The position numbers and the translations under genes are program-made. Of a DNA stretch of 47,597 nt, positions 25,035 to 32,695 are shown piece by piece (position 1 is the first letter of the stretch; every line of letters starts with the position of its first letter). Location of the stretch: assembly GCA_945957555.1 (NCBI GenBank), contig CAMFLX010000019.1, positions 1-47,597 of the forward strand, in the 5' to 3' direction. This DNA is from an uncultured Cytophagales bacterium (GTDB lineage: Bacteria; Bacteroidota; Bacteroidia; Cytophagales; UBA9547). Under the pieces are notes generated by a model, which was not told the DNA's origin, ran no database searches, and saw only the letters and a program-made list of their open reading frames with translations.

Positions 25035-25080
25035 TTAGTTGGAGACCTCAAATTATCTTTTGAGATCTCCAACTAAAAAA
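25035..25080 (+). terminator. Intrinsic terminator after DUF1501 gene
   Basis: TTAGTTGGAGACCTCAAA pairs with TTTGAGATCTCCAACTAA with one mismatch around a 6-nt loop (25035-25076). The strand then reads AAAAAA, so the U-run is on the minus strand; on the plus strand the stem alone must act. Its place 7 nt after the stop supports a terminator or 3'-end stabiliser. Confidence 0.7.
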
Positions 25081-25143
25081 ATGTAGCAAACACCCCATAA
25101 AGACATAACCGAATTGCGTACATTTAAACCTTAAAAAACACAC

Positions 25144-25953
25144 ATGAAAGATATCAGATGGGTCATCCAAAGTAACCTTATCAGCCTTAAAGATCTAGAC
25201 GCTATGCGTGCTGCATGCGCTTCACTCTATATTGACGTAGAGGAAATCACAGTGATTCCCTTCTCTAAGGCACTTCCCACTTTCACTATTGATAGTAAAA
25301 CCAATATTTACTACGGTTCCACGACCCTGATGTACAATATCTATAAGCAGTTAGACAAACCCAAAGGATTGTTTTTTAACGAAGAGGCCTTCTCCATAGA
25401 AAACTACCTGCAGCATTGGCACAAATACATGCTCAATTCAGAAGCCCAGATCACCACATTTGGGGCATTTTCCAAACAAATACATGATGATGAAAGTCTT
25501 TGGTTTATCAGGCCCGATGCCGACGACAAAAGCTTTAGTGGAGATGTCAAAAAATTTTCCGACATCAAACAATGGCACTCGAATTTCTCTGTCTTTGAGA
25601 ACGTCCAACTCTCCGAAAACACCAAAATAGTAGTGGGGCCTCCTTACCATATCAAAAAAGAATGGAGAACCTTTATCGTAGACGGCAAAGTTGTCGCTAG
25701 TAGCCTATACCGAAAAGATTTCAAACTGAACACATCAGCCAACGATAAACCTGAGACCATGGTACAGTTTGTGGAAGACCGATGTAGGGAATATGTACCT
25801 CATACTATTTTTGTGATGGACATAGCACTTTGTGGCGATACCTACTATATTATAGAATGTGGCTGTATGAACAGCGTAGGTTTTTACGATGCCGATGTGA
25901 ACAATATCATTAAAGAAATAAGTCTTTATGTTCAAAAACATCTTAGCGAATAG
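25144..25953 (+). CDS. ATP-grasp protein, R2K-clade type
   Basis: A 269-residue protein resembling the R2K ATP-grasp clade (family 3, formerly DUF4343). It has an N-terminal Rossmann-like part (IRWVIQSNLI, NIYYGSTTLMYNIYKQL), then the ATP-grasp core with WFIRPDADDKSFSGDV, EWRTFIVDGKVVASSLYRKD and the metal-binding end FVMDIALCGDTYYIIECGCMNSVGFYDAD. ATP-grasp enzymes ligate carboxylates to amines or thiols; R2K members have been predicted to modify peptides or act in conflict systems. No obvious substrate peptide or partner is next to it. The long palindrome starts 9 nt after its stop. Confidence 0.75.
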   Translation: MKDIRWVIQSNLISLKDLDAMRAACASLYIDVEEITVIPFSKALPTFTIDSKTNIYYGSTTLMYNIYKQLDKPKGLFFNEEAFSIENYLQHWHKYMLNSEAQITTFGAFSKQIHDDESLWFIRPDADDKSFSGDVKKFSDIKQWHSNFSVFENVQLSENTKIVVGPPYHIKKEWRTFIVDGKVVASSLYRKDFKLNTSANDKPETMVQFVEDRCREYVPHTIFVMDIALCGDTYYIIECGCMNSVGFYDADVNNIIKEISLYVQKHLSE

Positions 25954-25962
25954 ATCCTTTTA

Positions 25963-26139
25963 AACCCAGATCAAGCATTAGACTTTGTAGCGAGACGAAA
26001 TGATAGGAAAAAGTCATGAGGCACGGAGTTTTTCTGAATGAAAAGCTAGTAATGCTAGCTTGAATGAAGAAAAACGAGTATCGAAATGAATTTGAGGTAG
26101 CATTTTGTCGCAGTAAATTTCTAATGCTTATTCTGGGTT
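25963..26139. repeat. Long imperfect palindrome (177 bp), MITE-like or structured element
   Basis: The outer arms AACCCAGA-NN-AAGCATTAGA (25963-25982) and TCTAATGCTT-NN-TCTGGGTT (about 26120-26139) are inverted copies. Inside, GCGAGACGAAATG (25990-26002) faces CATTTTGTCGC (26101-26111) with a 2-nt bulge; GTTTTTCT faces AGAAAAAC; the centre is AAGCTAG-TAATG-CTAGCTT (26043-26061). No frame codes for protein. It fills the space between the ATP-grasp gene and the FAH promoter. It may be a non-autonomous mobile repeat, a structured RNA, or a terminator. Confidence 0.75.
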
Positions 26140-26142
26140 AAA

Positions 26143-26173
26143 TTTGTTAATCACTCCCCATCCCCTATTTTTG
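26143..26173 (+). promoter_or_regulatory. Promoter of the FAH-family gene
   Basis: TTTG at 26143-26146 and TATTTTTG at 26166-26173 are spaced by 19 nt, an exact match to the Bacteroidota -33/-7 pattern. Initiation would fall near 26180, giving a leader of about 8 nt. Confidence 0.7.
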
Positions 26174-26187
26174 CAAAAAAGATTCGT

Positions 26188-26799
26188 ATGAAAATATTTT
26201 GTGTGGGACAGAACTATGCGGAACATGTGAAGGAGTTTGGCGGACAGATTCCGAGCCAGCCCGTGATCTTTTCCAAACCTGAGACCGCTGTATTGAGAAA
26301 TGGTGAGCCTTTCTACTACCCAGATTTCAGCAAAGAAATAGATTACGAAACCGAATTGGTGATCAAGATCAACAAAGAAGGTAAATACATAGATCCAAAA
26401 TTCGCACCTAAATATTACGACGAAATCGCCCTTGGCATAGACTTTACCGCCAGAGACTTACAACGCGAACTCAAAGCCAAAGGACAGCCCTGGGACATCG
26501 CAAAGGGTTTCAACGGCTCTGCCCCCCTCTCCAACTTCGTTCCCCTCAGCAAGTTTGCAGACGTACAAAACCTGAACTTCCACCTACACATCAACGGCGT
26601 GCAAAAGCAAAAAGGCAATACTTCTGACATGATCTTCAAAGTCAACGAACTCATTGCTTATATTTCCAAATTCTTCTTGCTTAAAAAGGGCGACCTGATC
26701 TTTACAGGCACTCCAGTAGGTGTAGGACCTGTACATATTGGCGACAAATTGGAAGCATTTCTGGAAAACGAAAAAATGCTTGAATTTGAAATCAAGTAA
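26188..26799 (+). CDS. Fumarylacetoacetate hydrolase (FAH) family protein
   Basis: A 203-residue metal-dependent hydrolase of the FAHD1/acylpyruvase type, shorter than full FAH. It has IFCVGQNYAEHVKEFG, PVIFSKPETAVL, the metal ligands in IDYETELVIKINKEG (Glu-x-Glu), IALGIDFTARDLQRELKAKG, PWDIAKGFNGSAPL and GDLIFTGTPVGVGPV. Family members cleave acylpyruvates or decarboxylate oxaloacetate; the exact substrate is unknown here. The gene has its own promoter and lies between the long palindrome and the heptapeptide-repeat gene. Confidence 0.95.
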   Translation: MKIFCVGQNYAEHVKEFGGQIPSQPVIFSKPETAVLRNGEPFYYPDFSKEIDYETELVIKINKEGKYIDPKFAPKYYDEIALGIDFTARDLQRELKAKGQPWDIAKGFNGSAPLSNFVPLSKFADVQNLNFHLHINGVQKQKGNTSDMIFKVNELIAYISKFFLLKKGDLIFTGTPVGVGPVHIGDKLEAFLENEKMLEFEIK

Positions 26800-26921
26800 T
26801 TTGAAAAAGCTCTTAAGGCATCCTCTTCCATTTTTTAAAAGCCAGTTAATACTGTCATATAATCCATACATTTAGTTTAGACTTTATTCTTTGAAATTAC
26901 ACGGCATTTTCTAGAAACTAC

Positions 26922-27173
26922 ATGCAGTCCCAGCAATCACACGGCTACTCGGAACAACTATATGGTTATTCGGAGCAACTACATGGCTACTCGGAACAAT
27001 TACACGGCTACTCGGAGCAACTACATGGTTACTCGGAACAATTACATGGTTACTCGGAGCAACTACATGGCTACTCGGAACAATTATTTGCCAGTCTTGT
27101 TAGGGTAAAGACTAGAAAAATAATGCATTACCAGCAATCCTACGGTTTTAAAACTATATTTATTGATCTTTAG
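26922..27173 (+). CDS. Heptapeptide-repeat protein (HGYSEQL repeats), novel
   Basis: An 83-residue frame: MQSQQS, seven tandem copies of (H/Y)GYSEQL, then a basic tail (SLVRVKTRKIMHYQQSYGF). The DNA repeat is 21 bp, and of its six variable columns five are synonymous in this frame (third positions or the first base of Leu); only one copy changes an amino acid (His to Tyr). That pattern argues for selection on the peptide. QQS(H/Y)G(Y/F) occurs before and after the array. There is no signal peptide. The low-complexity Tyr/Gln/Ser/Gly composition resembles condensate-forming or adhesive repeats. I do not know any homologue. The end overlaps the next gene, on the minus strand, by 14 nt. Confidence 0.5.
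   Translation: MQSQQSHGYSEQLYGYSEQLHGYSEQLHGYSEQLHGYSEQLHGYSEQLHGYSEQLFASLVRVKTRKIMHYQQSYGFKTIFIDL
26940..27086 (+). repeat. Tandem repeat, 7 x 21 bp with 42-bp higher-order alternation
   Basis: Seven units of the type CATGGCTACTCGGAACAATT(A). In units 1-7 the Glu codon alternates GAA, GAG, GAA, GAG, GAA, GAG, GAA. The Leu codon is CTA, CTA, TTA, CTA, TTA, CTA, TTA. The array therefore probably grew by duplication of 42-bp pairs. Confidence 0.9.
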
Positions 27174-27537
27174 ACTTATAGTATTGTCTTAAAAGCACTT
27201 TTTTAAGGTCTCTTACAATGATTTGATGGGCTAGGATTTCTGCATGGTTATAGTCGTGAAATTCTTGTTGGGCTTTGGCTATTTCTTTTTCGGTAATATC
27301 TACTTGATAAAGAATCGAAAGAAGTCTGCTGTAGTCGTGAATAAGGAGAAAGCTGATCTCGCCGCTTAACTTTTGAAGTAGTTCTGGGTAAGCGTTTTCA
27401 GTAGTACCTGTAAAAATGACCGTAACCCCATGCATATCGAAGTCTTTAATAATTTGTGCGATGGTGGCTTTTACAATCTCTTCCTTGTTAAGAAACTGTG
27501 CAATATTGTCTGGACGAATGTCTGGTAGTGTGCTCAA
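27160..27537 (-). CDS. Hypothetical 125-residue protein
   Basis: A soluble alpha/beta-looking protein without signal or membrane helix. There is a plausible Rossmann-like stretch (MHGVTVIFTGTTENAYPELLQKLSG, as two strands and a helix; then SFLLIHDYSRLLSIL) and a helical end with many charges (KEIAKAQQEFHDYNHAEILAHQIIVRDLKKVLLRQYY). I do not recognise it. The only possible start is TTG at 27537, because a stop lies two codons upstream and no ATG precedes the conserved-looking part. It begins 10 nt after the zinc-ribbon gene, so the two are probably co-expressed. Confidence 0.7.
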   Translation of the reverse strand: MSTLPDIRPDNIAQFLNKEEIVKATIAQIIKDFDMHGVTVIFTGTTENAYPELLQKLSGEISFLLIHDYSRLLSILYQVDITEKEIAKAQQEFHDYNHAEILAHQIIVRDLKKVLLRQYYKSKDQ

Positions 27538-27547
27538 ATGTTAATAT

Positions 27548-27739
27548 TTATGGTTTAGGCGCCAAGCCCAAGTCTCCACAGCAAGGATTTTCATGAACGC
27601 TTTTAATCCACTCTTCTTGGTCTTCTTGTTTTTTCACATCAATAGTTGATGTAATTGGGGCACACCAGTCGCAAGGCTCACCGTCATCGGCATACCCTCT
27701 CCCTTCACACTTCGGACATAAGTAACCACATGTAGCCAT
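27548..27739 (-). CDS. Small zinc-ribbon-like protein
   Basis: A 63-residue protein. CPKC and CDWC, 11 residues apart with GRGYADDGEP between them, form a likely four-cysteine zinc site; GRGY is also seen in DnaJ-type zinc fingers. Further Cys-Cys (ENPCCGDLG) follow near the end. Cytoplasmic. Precedes the 125-residue unknown gene by 10 nt on the same strand. A small adaptor or nucleic-acid-binding role is possible; nothing more can be said. Confidence 0.75.
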   Translation of the reverse strand: MATCGYLCPKCEGRGYADDGEPCDWCAPITSTIDVKKQEDQEEWIKSVHENPCCGDLGLAPKP

Positions 27740-27880
27740 TATACGATCGAATCTTTCTATTCTACTACAAATGTAATTATTTATAAGTTTAGAGACTGCT
27801 TAATTAAATATAGCCATATATTTACTATTTTGATACATATTCTAAGGCCCTAAAATATTTATCTATAGCCTTCCCATTCA

Positions 27881-27914
27881 ACAAAAAAGCCCCCTTGCTT
27901 CCACAAGAGGGCTT
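27881..27914 (-). terminator. Terminator of the exopolysaccharide-type operon
   Basis: On the minus strand AAGCCCTCTTG pairs with CAAGGGGGCTT with one mismatch, followed by TTTTTT. It lies 28 nt after the UDP-xylose synthase stop and is the first terminator seen after the whole seven-gene minus-strand run starting at 39774. Confidence 0.85.
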
Positions 27915-27941
27915 CATTATCTAATTTGTATCGTTTACCAA

Positions 27942-28925
27942 CTAAACCTTTGGTTGAAATTCTCTGTGTTCAGAGTAGATCAACTCTTTTGGTAGATTTT
28001 TGAAGTATTCGTAAGTGATCTTCAACCCCTCAGCTCTTGTTACTTTTGGCTCCCAGCCCAAGATCGCCTTAGCCTTAGTAATGTCCGGCTTGCGTTGCTT
28101 AGGATCGTCCTTAGGCAAAGGCTTGCTCACCAACTTCTGAGTCGTACCCGTAAGTTTGATGATCTCCTCACCAAATTCTTTAATGGTAATCTCAGCAGGG
28201 TTACCAATGTTTACTGGCAAGTGGTAATCACTCTTCAGCAATCTGTAAATGCCTTCTACCAAGTCATCAACATAACAGAATGCACGTGTTTGTGAACCAT
28301 CACCAAACATAGTCAAGTCTTCTCCCCTAATGGCCTGTCCTATGAATGCAGGCAGTACTCTTCCGTCGTTCAGACGCATACGCGGTCCGTACGTGTTAAA
28401 GATACGAACGATTCTTGTCTCCACATTATGTGCGTCATGATAAGCCATGGTCATAGCTTCCATGAAACGTTTTGCTTCATCATAACATCCACGAGGCCCT
28501 ACAGGATTTACATTACCCCAATAGTCTTCTGTTTGTGGGTGTACGAGTGGGTCACCATATACTTCAGAGGTTGAAGCTACCAATATCCTTGCCTTCTTAG
28601 CAAGAGCCAAACCAAGTGCATTATGTGTACCTAAAGAGCTCACTTTCAGGGTCTGGATCGGTATTTTCAAATAATCGATCGGACTTGCTGGCGAAGCAAA
28701 ATGTAAAATATACTTTAGTTCACCTGGAATATGTATGTACTTTGATACATCATGGTGGTAAAACTCAAAATTGGGAAGGGGCATGAGGTGTTCAATGTTT
28801 CTCATGTCTCCTGTGATGAGGTTATCCATGCCTATGACATGGTAACCTTCTTTGATAAATCTATCGCAAAGGTGCGAACCTAGAAATCCGGCTGCACCTG
28901 TGATTAATACTCTTTCTTTTGACAT
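27942..28925 (-). CDS. uxs: UDP-glucuronate decarboxylase (UDP-xylose synthase)
   Basis: A 327-residue short-chain dehydrogenase of the extended type that converts UDP-glucuronate to UDP-xylose. It has the NAD motif [31 protein letters not shown], the [19 protein letters not shown] loop typical of [17 protein letters not shown], the catalytic YDEAK ([12 protein letters not shown]), [10 protein letters not shown] and [17 protein letters not shown]. Length fits soluble bacterial UXS. It follows ugd, whose product is its substrate, as the last gene of the operon and just before the terminator. Confidence 0.95.
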   Translation of the reverse strand: MSKERVLITGAAGFLGSHLCDRFIKEGYHVIGMDNLITGDMRNIEHLMPLPNFEFYHHDVSKYIHIPGELKYILHFASPASPIDYLKIPIQTLKVSSLGTHNALGLALAKKARILVASTSEVYGDPLVHPQTEDYWGNVNPVGPRGCYDEAKRFMEAMTMAYHDAHNVETRIVRIFNTYGPRMRLNDGRVLPAFIGQAIRGEDLTMFGDGSQTRAFCYVDDLVEGIYRLLKSDYHLPVNIGNPAEITIKEFGEEIIKLTGTTQKLVSKPLPKDDPKQRKPDITKAKAILGWEPKVTRAEGLKITYEYFKNLPKELIYSEHREFQPKV

Positions 28926-28935
28926 TTCCTATATA

Positions 28936-29000
28936 TTTACAGTTTACAGTAAACAGCGTGCAGTTTACCTGAGACTTTTGAACATTGTCTACTGTAAACC
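28936..29000. repeat. GTTTACAGTA-type repeat cluster between ugd and uxs
   Basis: The 95-nt gap holds TTTACAGTTTACAGTAAAC, then GCAGTTTAC, then ACTGTAAAC: four copies of GTTTAC in direct or inverted form. They could form alternative hairpins or be remnants of an intergenic repeat. It is the only sizeable gap inside the operon. Confidence 0.55.
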
Positions 29001-29020
29001 GAATACTGCCTACCTAAAAA

Positions 29021-30343
29021 TTATTTTGTTTTTATTCCGATACAATAATAGTCAAAGCCTTGTTCTGTAGTTTCTTTGACGTCATATACGTTACGGCCAT
29101 CGAAAATCACATGACCTTTCATCAGTCGCTTCATTACCTCAAAGTTAGGAATCCTAAACTCTGGCCACTCTGTAGCAATGATAAGAGCGTCAGCATCGAT
29201 CAATGCCTCGTAGTTATCCTTAGCGTAAGCGATTTTGTCACCGATCATTCTTTGTGTCTCATGCATAGCTACAGGGTCAAATGCCGTAACCGTAGCGCCT
29301 GCTTCGAGGAGTTTCTCCACAATAACCAAGGAAGGTGCTTCACGCATATCATCAGTCTTTGGTTTGAAAGAAAGACCCCAAAGTGCAAATTTTTTGCCTT
29401 TTAAATTGTTAGAGAAGTGTTTGTTGATCTTATTAACCAATACCGATTTTTGTGCTTCATTTACTGACTCAACAGCGTTAAGCACTTGCATGGTATAACC
29501 ATTGTCTTTCGCTGTTTTGATCATAGCTTTTACATCTTTTGGAAAACAAGATCCTCCGTATCCAATTCCAGGATATATAAAACGTGTTCCAATTCGAGGG
29601 TCAGAACCGATACCTTTACGCACCATGTTCACATCGGCACCCATGATTTCACAAAGATTTGCCACATCATTCATGAAGCTAATTTTGGTAGCCAACATGG
29701 CATTTGCAGCATATTTTGTCATTTCCGCAGAAGGAACATCCATAAAAATAACTGGGTGGCCGTTCAATACGAATGGTTTGTATATTCTATTTAGAATCTC
29801 TTGTGCCTTTTCCGATTCCACACCGCAAACGATACGGTCAGGTTTCAAGAAATCTTGCACTGCCGCACCTTCTTTGAGAAACTCTGGGTTGGATGCCACA
29901 TCATAAGCAATGTCAGAATTCCTTGCTTCAAGCGCTTGTTTTATGGTATCCTTCACTTTTTTAGCAGTACCTACTGGTACAGTACTTTTTGTAATAACCA
30001 CAAGATATTCGCTCATGTGGGTACCTATTTCTTTAGCCACACCTAATACATACTTCAAATCCGCGCTTCCATCTTCATCTGGAGGGGTTCCTACCGCAAT
30101 AAATGCCGCCTTCGCTCCTTTTATTGCTTCAGCAAGATTGGTAGAAAAGGTAAGCTTTCCACTTTTGTAATTCCTGATCACCAACTCTTCAAGACCTGGC
30201 TCATAGATCGGTAAAATACCGTTTTTTAAGTTCTCAATCTTCTTTTGGTCTATGTCGATACAGACGACCTCAATCCCTACTTCTGCTAAACACGTGCCTG
30301 TAACTAATCCAACGTAACCTGTTCCTACTACAATTATTTTCAT
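29021..30343 (-). CDS. ugd: UDP-glucose 6-dehydrogenase
   Basis: A 440-residue NAD-dependent enzyme oxidising UDP-glucose to UDP-glucuronate in two steps. It has the N-terminal Rossmann motif IIVVGTGYVGLVTGTCLAE, AVGTPPDEDGSADL, TKSTVPVGTAKK, SNPEFLKEGAAVQDFLKPDRIV, the catalytic cysteine in GIGYGGSCFPKD and the C-terminal domain GLSFKPKTDDMREAPS. Length and motifs are normal. It is followed by uxs, making a UDP-Glc to UDP-GlcA to UDP-Xyl route inside the polysaccharide operon. The lipoprotein gene ends 31 nt upstream. Confidence 0.97.
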   Translation of the reverse strand: MKIIVVGTGYVGLVTGTCLAEVGIEVVCIDIDQKKIENLKNGILPIYEPGLEELVIRNYKSGKLTFSTNLAEAIKGAKAAFIAVGTPPDEDGSADLKYVLGVAKEIGTHMSEYLVVITKSTVPVGTAKKVKDTIKQALEARNSDIAYDVASNPEFLKEGAAVQDFLKPDRIVCGVESEKAQEILNRIYKPFVLNGHPVIFMDVPSAEMTKYAANAMLATKISFMNDVANLCEIMGADVNMVRKGIGSDPRIGTRFIYPGIGYGGSCFPKDVKAMIKTAKDNGYTMQVLNAVESVNEAQKSVLVNKINKHFSNNLKGKKFALWGLSFKPKTDDMREAPSLVIVEKLLEAGATVTAFDPVAMHETQRMIGDKIAYAKDNYEALIDADALIIATEWPEFRIPNFEVMKRLMKGHVIFDGRNVYDVKETTEQGFDYYCIGIKTK

Positions 30344-30374
30344 GAATACAACTAATCAATGATTACAAATAAAA

Positions 30375-30992
30375 TTATTTTGTGGGTTTTATCAAAGCAA
30401 TTTCTTCGATGGAGATTTCGCCAGAAATGTTTGTTGTTCCCGTAATATTAATAAAAAATAAGATCGAATTTACTTTTGAATAATCGAAATTTTCATTTTT
30501 ATTTTTTGATTCGATGTTATAGTCAAATAAATATTCGATAAATCCAGAATTTTCTTTGACGAGCACGTTTTTTAAAGGGAAATATGTTTTGTTTTTAGAA
30601 GTATCGGTGAACCCTGCTAAGAGTTCAACTTGCTTGTCCGTATTTGCACTTGTACCTGCTTTATATTTTACTTTCACCTTAATCACGGGCTTGGTGCTCA
30701 CATCTATCGGATCAAAGAAAATACCAAAGCAGTCGCCCATCGCTTGTACAAAAGAGGCTTTCAGGCAACCTTCTTCAATGGTGATCGCTGGTTTACCATC
30801 CGCGCAAGCATACCAATTTTCTTTCTTTGCATTTGTTTTATCAAATATCACCAAAGCATTAGAGGTGAGTACTGGCTCAGTCTTTTGCTTCTTTGTATCC
30901 TTACTGTCTAATTGCTGGCTCTGAAGAGACACACAAGAACTTAGCCATAGCGCTGTAGCGCCACATACGATCAATGTTTTTTTGAGTATCAT
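30375..30992 (-). CDS. Lipoprotein with carbohydrate-module-like beta-sandwich
   Basis: A 205-residue predicted lipoprotein: the lipobox LSSC puts the lipidated cysteine at 20. The rest is beta-rich (NALVIFDKTNAKKENWYAC, ITIEEGCLKASFV, PVIKVKVKYKAG, VELLAGFTDTSKN, FIEYLFDYNI, SILFFINITG, GEISIEEIALI), the layout of galactose-binding-like or CBM domains that hold polysaccharides. I do not recognise a specific family. It lies between the beta-barrel gene (6 nt) and ugd (31 nt) in the operon and could tether or guide the polymer at the periplasmic face of the outer membrane. Confidence 0.7.
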   Translation of the reverse strand: MILKKTLIVCGATALWLSSCVSLQSQQLDSKDTKKQKTEPVLTSNALVIFDKTNAKKENWYACADGKPAITIEEGCLKASFVQAMGDCFGIFFDPIDVSTKPVIKVKVKYKAGTSANTDKQVELLAGFTDTSKNKTYFPLKNVLVKENSGFIEYLFDYNIESKNKNENFDYSKVNSILFFINITGTTNISGEISIEEIALIKPTK

Positions 30993-30998
30993 TTGTTA

Positions 30999-32690
30999 TT
31001 AGAAATTTACAATGTATGAAATGAAATATTGGTGAATGCTGTAATTGGTGCTCTCACTCTCTTTCTGAGTATTAGCCACCCAATTCCCCGTAAGCGTTAA
31101 AAATGATTGATTTGAAAATCTATAGTGCAAGCCCGCACTCCATAAGTTTTGCTGAAAATTTACAGTAAGAGGAGTTTGCTTTGTTATGGCATTGTTAGCA
31201 TCCCTAGTTGCTGTGTATTCGTTGCCTTTTGCAAGCACTAGTTTATACCCTCCGAGCACATCCAAGTTTTTAAAGGTTTCCAGCGTAAGCCCTGCATCTA
31301 TTTGATTTGACTTAAGATCAATTTTAGCGTTACCATCCCTTTGTGTGTTTTCATGTTTGATGCCACCCGACAGAATGAACAATCTTTCCGATTTGAAGAG
31401 CTGGTGTAACCCCAAAGTAGCACCTGCTTTGATCAATGTAAAGTCGCGCAAAGAAGATAAGGTATCCGCCTTGAGCTCTTTAAGTTTGTCGATGCTAAAG
31501 GAGAAATCAAAAGGTTTTTCTCCACTCCCTGCGGTAAGGCCCACACTGAAACCAGCCCTGTTAGGTGTAGCAGCGCCATAAGGAAGCACGTTAGAATATT
31601 GTGGCAAGAAGGCCATGAGTGTAGGCCTTAGGGTTTGGTTGTAAAGACCAACATCTGTAAGTCTATCAAAGTACAATTGATCTCTTACCGCCATGTAGTT
31701 TTGTGTATAAGTGAATAGACTATTGTTCTGATTGGCGTATATCCTTAAAGTTTGCGCTGCAGGACTCAGAAAATCAGCACTCACATTTTTATAGTTCAAA
31801 GACAACTTAGAAAAGATAGGTTTGATATCTACAGCACATTTCACATCGTAAAAACTACCGTTACTCTGATAACTGGAATCGGTACTCAGCGTTCTTGAAA
31901 ATCGCGACATACCTGCTTCTCCTGACAAAGTCAAATCAATAGATTTTGTTTTTTTTGTGTAATTAAAATTGACAGTAGCAACATTGTTGGAATATGTAGA
32001 AGTATCTACCTGGTCTTTCACCTCAAACATAGAAACATAATTAAGTCCCACGTTGGCGACATTTTCTATGTTGGCATCGGCAGTGAGCCCTACAAGAAAC
32101 CTATCGGGAAGTGTACCATAGTTAGTCGCTCTTGTTCTGCTTGCAAAAGTTTTAAACTTGATGTCGGAGTTGGTGTTATTAAAAAGCATGGTTGCATTGG
32201 CTTTGGCTCCCTGCACCCTCCATTGGTTTCCGAAGTTGAAGTTTTCGTAATGTGTTATGTCCCTCCTAGTTTTGAAGATCTCAGCTTCATAGCTAGAGCT
32301 GTCGCTATTGTTGAAAACAGTATAGGGCGTACCATTAATATCTATATCGCCTAGCGCGTATTTTATTTTTTTACTAATGAGCCCCTCTATCAAGATTTGG
32401 CGAAACTCTACCGCAGCTCCCTGACCAAAGAAGACACCAAATTTATTTCTGAGGCGGATCAATGCCTTGCCACGTAGATATTCATAAGGCTGAAGATGGA
32501 TGCCAAGATCAAAGACCATGTCTCCATCGGTTCCTCTCTTGGGCACGGCGGTGTCTCCTTTGACTACATTCCCCTTAAGGCTTTCATTCATAATTCGGGC
32601 CCTGCCGTAGCCTGTAAACGAGATGATCTGTGCAGAGCCGATCATCTGTAGACATAAGATGATAAGTGTTATTTTGATTTTGATTTTCAT
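30999..32690 (-). CDS. Outer-membrane beta-barrel protein, second of two
   Basis: A 563-residue protein with signal peptide (ITLIILCLQMIGSAQ) and a long series of amphipathic strands (YGRARIMNES, RNKFGVFFGQGAAVEFRQILI in two strands, VGLTADANIENVANVGLNYV in two strands, SFLTLTGNWVANTQ). It ends YFISYIVNF with the C-terminal phenylalanine expected of a BAM substrate. It is not recognisably BcsC, AlgE, PgaA or Wza. It follows the first barrel by 5 nt and precedes the lipoprotein by 6 nt. A role in polymer passage or surface anchoring is inferred from the operon only. Confidence 0.8.
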   Translation of the reverse strand: MKIKIKITLIILCLQMIGSAQIISFTGYGRARIMNESLKGNVVKGDTAVPKRGTDGDMVFDLGIHLQPYEYLRGKALIRLRNKFGVFFGQGAAVEFRQILIEGLISKKIKYALGDIDINGTPYTVFNNSDSSSYEAEIFKTRRDITHYENFNFGNQWRVQGAKANATMLFNNTNSDIKFKTFASRTRATNYGTLPDRFLVGLTADANIENVANVGLNYVSMFEVKDQVDTSTYSNNVATVNFNYTKKTKSIDLTLSGEAGMSRFSRTLSTDSSYQSNGSFYDVKCAVDIKPIFSKLSLNYKNVSADFLSPAAQTLRIYANQNNSLFTYTQNYMAVRDQLYFDRLTDVGLYNQTLRPTLMAFLPQYSNVLPYGAATPNRAGFSVGLTAGSGEKPFDFSFSIDKLKELKADTLSSLRDFTLIKAGATLGLHQLFKSERLFILSGGIKHENTQRDGNAKIDLKSNQIDAGLTLETFKNLDVLGGYKLVLAKGNEYTATRDANNAITKQTPLTVNFQQNLWSAGLHYRFSNQSFLTLTGNWVANTQKESESTNYSIHQYFISYIVNF

Positions 32691-32695
32691 TATGT

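Noticed and set aside
25963..26139. Intact insertion sequence
   Set aside because: It has inverted ends but only 177 bp and no transposase frame, so at most a non-autonomous element.
26940..27086. CRISPR array
   Set aside because: The 21-bp units are directly adjacent with no unique spacers and no cas genes are nearby; it is a tandem repeat.
29502..29906. 134-codon plus-strand frame across ugd
   Set aside because: Antisense to a fully conserved UDP-glucose dehydrogenase; no domain and no start signal.
27942..30343. Classical Wzx/Wzy capsule locus
   Set aside because: ugd and uxs often sit in such loci, but there is no flippase, polymerase, Wza/Wzc or initiating transferase; the neighbours are a processive synthase and barrels.
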